DNA from: an uncultured Chromatiaceae bacterium
Lineage (GTDB): Bacteria; Pseudomonadota; Gammaproteobacteria; Enterobacterales; Alteromonadaceae
Reading direction: 5' to 3'
DNA: 10,396 bases
Assembly: GCA_946481195.1 (NCBI GenBank)
Contig: CAMLNG010000089.1
Span: 1 to 10,396, forward strand
Below the pieces are notes generated by a model, which was not told where the DNA came from, searched no databases, and was given only the letters and a program-made list of their open reading frames with translations. Of this stretch, positions 6,391-10,396 are shown piece by piece (positions within the stretch are counted from its first letter, which is position 1; each line of letters starts with the position of its first letter). Position numbers and translations under genes: made by a program.

Positions 6391-7587
6391 TTATTTGCCA
6401 GAGAGTGCTCTGGGGGCTGATGACGCCTGGTTTTGCTCCCGGAACTGGCTGGGCGTCACTCCTTCCAGCCGCTTAAAGAAGGTGTTAAACACTGATTTGC
6501 TGTTAAAACCGACGGCAAAATAAATGTCGGTAATGGTCTTGGCGGCAGGGCCATGCTCAGCCAGCAGCCGTTTGGCCTCCGCGATGCGGTAGCTGTTGAT
6601 GTACTCATAAAAATTCTGCTGATAGCGCTGCTTGATAGTCAGAGACACTTTTTTCGCCGGATAACCGGCCGCATCAGCCAGTTTATCCAGCGTAATATCC
6701 GGGTTGGCGTAAAAGCGCTGCTGCGTCATCAGCTTGTCCAGCTGCACCGCAATGGCGTCGTCATACAACACTGTGGTTTCTTCTTTGGCTTCAAACAGCG
6801 GCTGCTCACGCACCGGTTTGACGCCGACAAAAGAGGTAAAACGCAGGAAAATCAAAATATTCAGCGCGACAAAGTTCAGGTAATAACTGGACAGCCCCAC
6901 CACGTTCAGCAGGTCCATATTAAAATCGTTCGCCAGGAATCCATAAAGTTTCAGGCACACCAGCACAGTATCCAGCGTAAAAATGGTCAGGAAACTGAGC
7001 AGCATCAGCTTCAGCCAATACATATCTGTGGTTTTTAAATCAGCCTGTTCATGGCGGATCTGTTCGCGGTAGCGCCATACCAGCAGAAAACACCACAGCA
7101 CATAACCGGCGCGGACAAAACGCCCCAGCGTTTCTACATACAAATGCGGCGACGAATAAGCGATGTGCTGGCTGTGAATAAGCTGCGTCTGGCTTTGCTG
7201 GTCCAGCGCATAAAAATTCCACACCATATGCAGCAGATAAATGACCAGCGGAACCAGATGCCAGCTGTGTTTTGGCCGCAGCTGTACGTCTTTGTACAAC
7301 AACGCACGGACAAAGAAATACAACAACGGGCCGTCAAGGTAATAAGCAAAACTGAAGATAAAAAACAGGTCCGGTGAAATTTCCAGCAACCAGATACGGA
7401 ACTGTTTGCCCCAGAACATCAGTTCGTGCAGCGGGATCAGGCAATGACATAACAAAAACGCCACCAGCAGCGCATTACTGAGGCTTGGTTTTTTCGCGGA
7501 CGCGGCCAGTAACAACGCCAGCAGCAAACATTCAAATGCCGTCAGCACCATCAGCAGGTCGTGGAAATTAAACAGAATGGTATCCAT
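6391..7587 (-). CDS. Membrane-anchored AraC-family transcriptional regulator
   Basis: 398 residues. The N-terminal ~255 residues contain about seven hydrophobic helices (roughly 9-29, 37-54, 72-95, 108-126, 158-172, 192-213, 228-250). The C-terminus is a canonical AraC DNA-binding domain. Its first helix-turn-helix is around 299-320 (TLDKLADAAGYPAKKVS) and the second is TITDIYFAVGFNSKSVFNTFFKRLEGVTPSQFR (351-383), which includes the family signature. It presumably senses a ligand or membrane state through the helical domain and activates or represses nearby genes. The divergent TonB-dependent receptor is the obvious target by context. I chose the ATG at 7587, with AAGAAG about 5 bases upstream and the hydrophobic start MDTILFNFHDLLMV. 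A longer frame from 7674 would add 29 basic, Cys-rich residues without family character. Confidence 0.88.
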   Translation of the reverse strand: MDTILFNFHDLLMVLTAFECLLLALLLAASAKKPSLSNALLVAFLLCHCLIPLHELMFWGKQFRIWLLEISPDLFFIFSFAYYLDGPLLYFFVRALLYKDVQLRPKHSWHLVPLVIYLLHMVWNFYALDQQSQTQLIHSQHIAYSSPHLYVETLGRFVRAGYVLWCFLLVWRYREQIRHEQADLKTTDMYWLKLMLLSFLTIFTLDTVLVCLKLYGFLANDFNMDLLNVVGLSSYYLNFVALNILIFLRFTSFVGVKPVREQPLFEAKEETTVLYDDAIAVQLDKLMTQQRFYANPDITLDKLADAAGYPAKKVSLTIKQRYQQNFYEYINSYRIAEAKRLLAEHGPAAKTITDIYFAVGFNSKSVFNTFFKRLEGVTPSQFREQNQASSAPRALSGK

Positions 7588-7730
7588 ACAACTTCTTTTT
7601 GCAGGCGTTATCAAGGATGCACTAATGCAGTGCAGCTTTCTTTTTACTATGCGACAGCAGGCCTGTACCAGCAAGCGAATTTTCGGTAGCTAGTGCTCTT
7701 TCCATTTAATTGTGACCGATTCAGTCGGAA

Positions 7731-7815
7731 TTAAAATGCCCACAGGCGAGGCGGCTGCTTGCAGGTTTAGTGGCGCTAAATCAAAAGCAGGCAACGACGT
7801 CTGTGGGCATTTTAA
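7731..7815. repeat. Left hairpin of the element
   Basis: TTAAAATGCCCACAG at 7731-7745 is the exact reverse complement of 7801-7815 (15 bp). The stem can be extended inward by G7746-T7800, C7747-G7799 and G7748-C7798. The large loop contains a small hairpin (TTTAG / CTAAA, 7766-7780) and the segments that are complementary to the loop of the right hairpin. Confidence 0.8.
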
Positions 7816-7827
7816 ACCGACCCTGCG

Positions 7828-7926
7828 GGCGAGTGTCAGGACCTTCAGGACTGCGTTGCCTCGTTTCGACAGAGCGCCACTATGCCTTCAACGAGCCGCC
7901 TTGCCCTGAAGGCCCTGACGCTCGCT
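7828..7926. repeat. Right hairpin of the element
   Basis: Positions 7828-7849 pair with 7905-7926 over 22 positions, with one mismatch (A7841/C7913) and two G-T pairs. The core is CCTTCAGG (7842-7849) with CCTGAAGG (7905-7912). Its loop carries the reverse complements of three segments in the left hairpin loop. Confidence 0.8.
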
Positions 7927-7960
7927 GAACTCGTCAGAATTAAGTGGAAAGAGCACTGGC

Positions 7961-8125
7961 CCCGGACCTTGGTCTTATAGCTCTGGTACGTGTTTCTGTT
8001 ATGGTGTTTTCTGCAGCGCTAAACCTGTGGTGATGGCAAAAATCAGCAACAGGTCAGAGCTGTATAGTTTAAAAAATAAGTATCTACATCTTATTGAAAA
8101 ATAACAAAAAGTTCTCATGAAAACG
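7961..8125. other. AT-rich spacer before the structured leader
   Basis: No gene and no convincing operator is visible. TATAGT at 8063-8068 is a 5/6 -10 hexamer but has no matching -35. A promoter for the receptor at 8310 probably lies in this stretch, because the hairpins follow it directly. Confidence 0.3.
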
Positions 8126-8287
8126 CGTTTGAATAAAGTCGAACCTGGAAAAAACATCTTTTTTTGCAGGTATGACCTGATTCAAACGACAAAGCGCCGG
8201 CCTGGCGTTAAGCATGATGATGGCACTCGGGCTAAGACCCTTTGCAGGGTTAAGGCCCGACACAATAACAGATGCAGTGCCGGCATC
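8126..8287 (+). promoter_or_regulatory. Four-hairpin untranslated leader of the second TonB receptor
   Basis: Four consecutive inverted repeats precede the receptor ribosome binding site. Hairpin 1 (8126-8188) has outer stem CGTTTGAAT/ATTCAAACG, then GTC/GAC, then ACCTG/CAGGT, with an A-run facing a T-run at the tip. Hairpin 2 is short and GC-rich (about 8194-8207, CGCC/GGCG). Hairpin 3 (8228-8259) is CGGGC-taag-ACCCT-ttgc-AGGGT-taag-GCCCG, with a symmetrical TAAG/TAAG internal loop. Hairpin 4 (8271-8287) is GATGC/GCATC, ending 8 bases before AAGGA. None is followed by a T-tract, so simple termination is not indicated. A cis-regulatory RNA controlling translation of the receptor is plausible. 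I recognise no known riboswitch class. Confidence 0.5.
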
Positions 8288-8309
8288 AGCAGGATAAGGA
8301 AGACACACC

Positions 8310-10396
8310 ATGCAGAAAACCAGACTGAGCCGCGCTGTGGCGCAAGTGCTCGGCGTGGCCGTCGGCGTCAGCATGCTCCCGATGACAGGACATGCGCAAC
8401 AAGCCAAAGCCAGCAATACACAAAACGACAAAGACCAGATTGAAGTGATTTCGGTGACCGGTATCCGCCGCAGTATGGAAACCACTATCGACATTAAAAA
8501 AGCCGAAACCGCCATCGTCGAAGCGGTATCCGCTGAAGACATCGGTAAATTACCGGACCAGAGTATCGCCGAATCTTTAACCCGCTTGTCTGGCCTTGCC
8601 GGTCAGCGCGTCAATGGCCGGGTGCAGGTGATTTCAATTCGCGGCCTGGCGCCGGATTTCTCTACCACCACGTTAAATGGCCGGCAACAGGCCAGTGCTG
8701 GTGATAACCGTGCGGTCGAATACGACCAATACCCATCAGAGCTGATAAACGGCGCTGTGGTGTATAAAAGTTCGGACGTCGGCATCGCCGGCATGGGCTT
8801 GTCCGGTACCGTCGATATGCGCACCATCCGGCCGCTGGCGCACGGCGAGCAGGCCGTGGTGTTTAATCTGCGCAGTGAAACCGGCTCTATCGATCAGCTG
8901 CACCCGGAAGTGTCGAAAAATGGCTGGCGCGGCAGTGCGTCTTACATTGACCAGTTTGCCGACGACACTATCGGTGTGGCCATCGGCTACGCCCATATGG
9001 ATACACCGACGCAGGTCCAGCATTACAAAGCATGGGAATGGAATACCGTTGAAAACGCTTTAGCCGGCACCAGTAACGATGACGCGCTGGGTTTGGTCGG
9101 GCAGGAAGTCACAGCGGTAGCACGGAATCAGGTGCGTGACGGCGTGATGGCGGTGCTGGAATACAAACCGAATGACAGTTTCCACAGCATCGTTGATGCC
9201 TATTATTCCAAATTCTCGCAAGATGAAGTGATGCGCGGCGCCATGTGGTTCAGCAACCAGTGGACCGGTGATGGCATGGAGTTTTTAAATCCGCAGTTTG
9301 ATAACTTCGGCGGCACTAAAGTCGTGCGCAGCGGCGTGGCCACCAATATCAGACCCGTGCTGCGCAACGATTTGAACACGCGCGACGATGAACTCAAAGC
9401 GCTGGGCTGGAACAACAAATGGAAACTGGACCGTTGGACCATCGACGCCGACTTGTCTTATTCCGGTTCAGAACGCGACGAGCAGGTGCTGGAAACTTAC
9501 GCCGGTTTAGTGCCAACCGGCAGTTTTGACAACATCGGCTTTGCGCTGGAACCTGAAGGTTTCCCGGTGTACACGCCGGGCATTGATTACACCGACGTCA
9601 ATAAAGTGCAGCTCAGCGACCCGGCACCATGGGGCGGTTGGGGCCATGACGGCGCTATCCGCTTCCCGCATGTCAAAGAAACTATCAAAGAGGCCGAACT
9701 GAATGCGCGTTACGAATTAAGCGACGGCGCGTTCAGCAGCGTTGATATCGGTGCCAACTACACCAAACGGCAAAAAGACAAAGAAGTCGACGACAACGAC
9801 CTGTTCCTGAAAAACAACAGAGCACCGGTCAAAGTCGACCCGTCGTTGCTGGTGTCGCCAACCTCGTTGAGTTTTGCCGGCATCAAAGGCGTGATTTCTT
9901 ACGACATCATGCCGACGGTGAACCGCTACTACGATATCAAACCTATTCTCGACACCAACCGCTGGAATAAAGCCTGGGGCGTCGAAGAAGAAGTGCTGAC
10001 CAGTTTTATCAAACTGAATATCGACACTGAGCTGTGGGGCAAACCGCTGAAAGGCAATATCGGCAGCCAGTTTGTCCGCACCGATCAAAGCTCAAGCGGT
10101 TTCCTTGCCAGCGATTACAAACCGGGCAATCCGTCCACGCTGACTCAGGTTGAAGCCGGTAAAAGTTATAACGACGTGCTGCCGGCGCTGAACCTGTCGA
10201 TGGAAGTACTGGATGACCAGTTTGTCCGGCTGGCGGCCGGTAAAACCATGGCCAGACCGCGGATGGACGAAATGCGCGCCAACATCACCGCCGGGGTCGG
10301 CGTGGATTCACGGCGCTGGAGTGGCAACTCAGGCAACCCTGAACTGGAGCCGTGGCGCGCCAAAGCGCTGGATCTGACGTACGAAGTGTACCTCAA
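8310..10396 (+). CDS. TonB-dependent receptor, TonB-Xanth-Caul (carbohydrate-type), C-terminus cut off
   Basis: Outer-membrane TonB-dependent importer; about 695 residues are visible and the last barrel strands run past the right edge. The signal peptide probably ends at GHA29-Q30. IEVISV (43-48) is the TonB box, followed by TGIRRSM. The plug has the TIGR01782 hallmarks: EDIGKLPDQSIAESLTRLSG, ISIRGLAPDFSTTTLNGRQ, YDQYPSELINGAVVYKSSD and GLSGTVDMRTIRPL. Late motifs FVRLAAGKTMARPRMDEMR and SGNPELEPWRAKALDL confirm the family to the edge. Receptors of this group usually import oligosaccharides or other plant/algal or microbial polymers, sometimes peptides or other nutrients; the substrate here is unknown. 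AAGGA at 8296-8300 supports the ATG, 9 bases before it. It is divergent from the membrane AraC regulator, its likely controller. No Fur box is visible, unlike the first receptor. Confidence 0.92.
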   Translation, partial: MQKTRLSRAVAQVLGVAVGVSMLPMTGHAQQAKASNTQNDKDQIEVISVTGIRRSMETTIDIKKAETAIVEAVSAEDIGKLPDQSIAESLTRLSGLAGQRVNGRVQVISIRGLAPDFSTTTLNGRQQASAGDNRAVEYDQYPSELINGAVVYKSSDVGIAGMGLSGTVDMRTIRPLAHGEQAVVFNLRSETGSIDQLHPEVSKNGWRGSASYIDQFADDTIGVAIGYAHMDTPTQVQHYKAWEWNTVENALAGTSNDDALGLVGQEVTAVARNQVRDGVMAVLEYKPNDSFHSIVDAYYSKFSQDEVMRGAMWFSNQWTGDGMEFLNPQFDNFGGTKVVRSGVATNIRPVLRNDLNTRDDELKALGWNNKWKLDRWTIDADLSYSGSERDEQVLETYAGLVPTGSFDNIGFALEPEGFPVYTPGIDYTDVNKVQLSDPAPWGGWGHDGAIRFPHVKETIKEAELNARYELSDGAFSSVDIGANYTKRQKDKEVDDNDLFLKNNRAPVKVDPSLLVSPTSLSFAGIKGVISYDIMPTVNRYYDIKPILDTNRWNKAWGVEEEVLTSFIKLNIDTELWGKPLKGNIGSQFVRTDQSSSGFLASDYKPGNPSTLTQVEAGKSYNDVLPALNLSMEVLDDQFVRLAAGKTMARPRMDEMRANITAGVGVDSRRWSGNSGNPELEPWRAKALDLTYEVYL

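Larger units (their letters stand above)
7689..7960. repeat. 272-base inverted-repeat element with interlocking hairpins (MITE-like or structured RNA)
   Basis: The ends, 7689-7716 and 7933-7960, are inverted repeats: AGTGCTCTTTCCATTTAATT on the left pairs with AATTAAGTGGAAAGAGCACT on the right. The full 28 bases form a stem with one mismatch and two G-T pairs. Inside lie two further large hairpins (7731-7815 and 7828-7926) whose loops are complementary to each other: 7745-7756 with 7894-7905, 7768-7777 with 7873-7882, 7789-7796 with 7854-7861. There is no credible coding frame and no clear target-site duplication. It is either a non-autonomous transposable element (MITE) or a gene for a highly folded RNA. 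It resembles no family I can name. Confidence 0.8.

Noticed and set aside
6398..6413. Perfect hairpin CCAGAG-agtg-CTCTGG as a terminator between the CobW-family and AraC genes
   Set aside because: It lies inside the AraC coding end and has no T-tract on either strand, so termination is not supported.
7588..7674. 29-residue extension of the AraC regulator
   Set aside because: The added residues are basic and Cys-rich with no family character, and the ATG at 7587 has an AAGAAG site and begins the hydrophobic domain.
7689..7960. Integron attC site or CRISPR
   Set aside because: There is no attC core (GTTRRRY/RYYYAAC pair), no integrase or cassette structure, and no regularly spaced direct repeats. 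The pattern is purely inverted.
8117..8443. Plus-strand 108-residue frame over the leader and start of the second receptor
   Set aside because: It runs through the hairpins and overlaps the receptor signal peptide in another frame. It has no ribosome binding site, and its basic composition reflects the GC-rich stems.

Overview
The window reads as chromosomal DNA of a marine or freshwater gammaproteobacterium of the Alteromonadales/Chromatiales type. Something like Rheinheimera or Alishewanella is my best guess, but this is inference from gene style: two large TonB-dependent receptors, a membrane-anchored AraC regulator, and Fur and Zur boxes of gammaproteobacterial type. Genes are tightly packed and codon use looks uniform. 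I see no rRNA, tRNA, CRISPR array or transposase gene.

Positions 1-5215 form an iron-type block. A TonB-dependent siderophore receptor (minus strand, C-terminus cut off by the window edge) faces away from a PepSY-type membrane protein, and the receptor promoter carries a good Fur box. The PepSY gene overlaps a small His-rich, CSGC-containing membrane-anchored protein by ATGA. That pair converges, with interlocked stop codons, on a minus-strand run made of a 36-residue single-helix protein, a Cys-rich TPR-like protein and a TauE/SafE-family permease. A second Fur box lies exactly on a near-consensus promoter in front of the 36-residue gene. The likely physiology is outer-membrane uptake of a ferric siderophore and handling or reduction of iron at the inner membrane. 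The roles of the His-rich, TPR-like and TauE proteins are unknown.

Positions 5282-6381 hold a COG0523 (CobW-family) GTPase metallochaperone behind a Zur-like inverted repeat that overlaps an extended -10. This points to zinc allocation under zinc shortage.

Positions 6391-10396 hold a membrane-anchored AraC-type regulator (minus strand) and, divergently, a second TonB-dependent receptor of the TonB-Xanth-Caul (carbohydrate-type) style, cut off at the right edge. The 722-base gap between them is the most unusual part. It contains a roughly 272-base element bounded by 28-base inverted repeats. Inside are two large hairpins whose loops are complementary to each other, so the element has two competing folds. 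A separate leader of four consecutive hairpins then runs up to the receptor ribosome binding site.

The candidates for something undescribed are the interlocked-hairpin element (7689-7960), the structured leader (8126-8287) and the apparently Fur-controlled small-protein/TPR/TauE operon converging on PepSY plus the His-rich protein.
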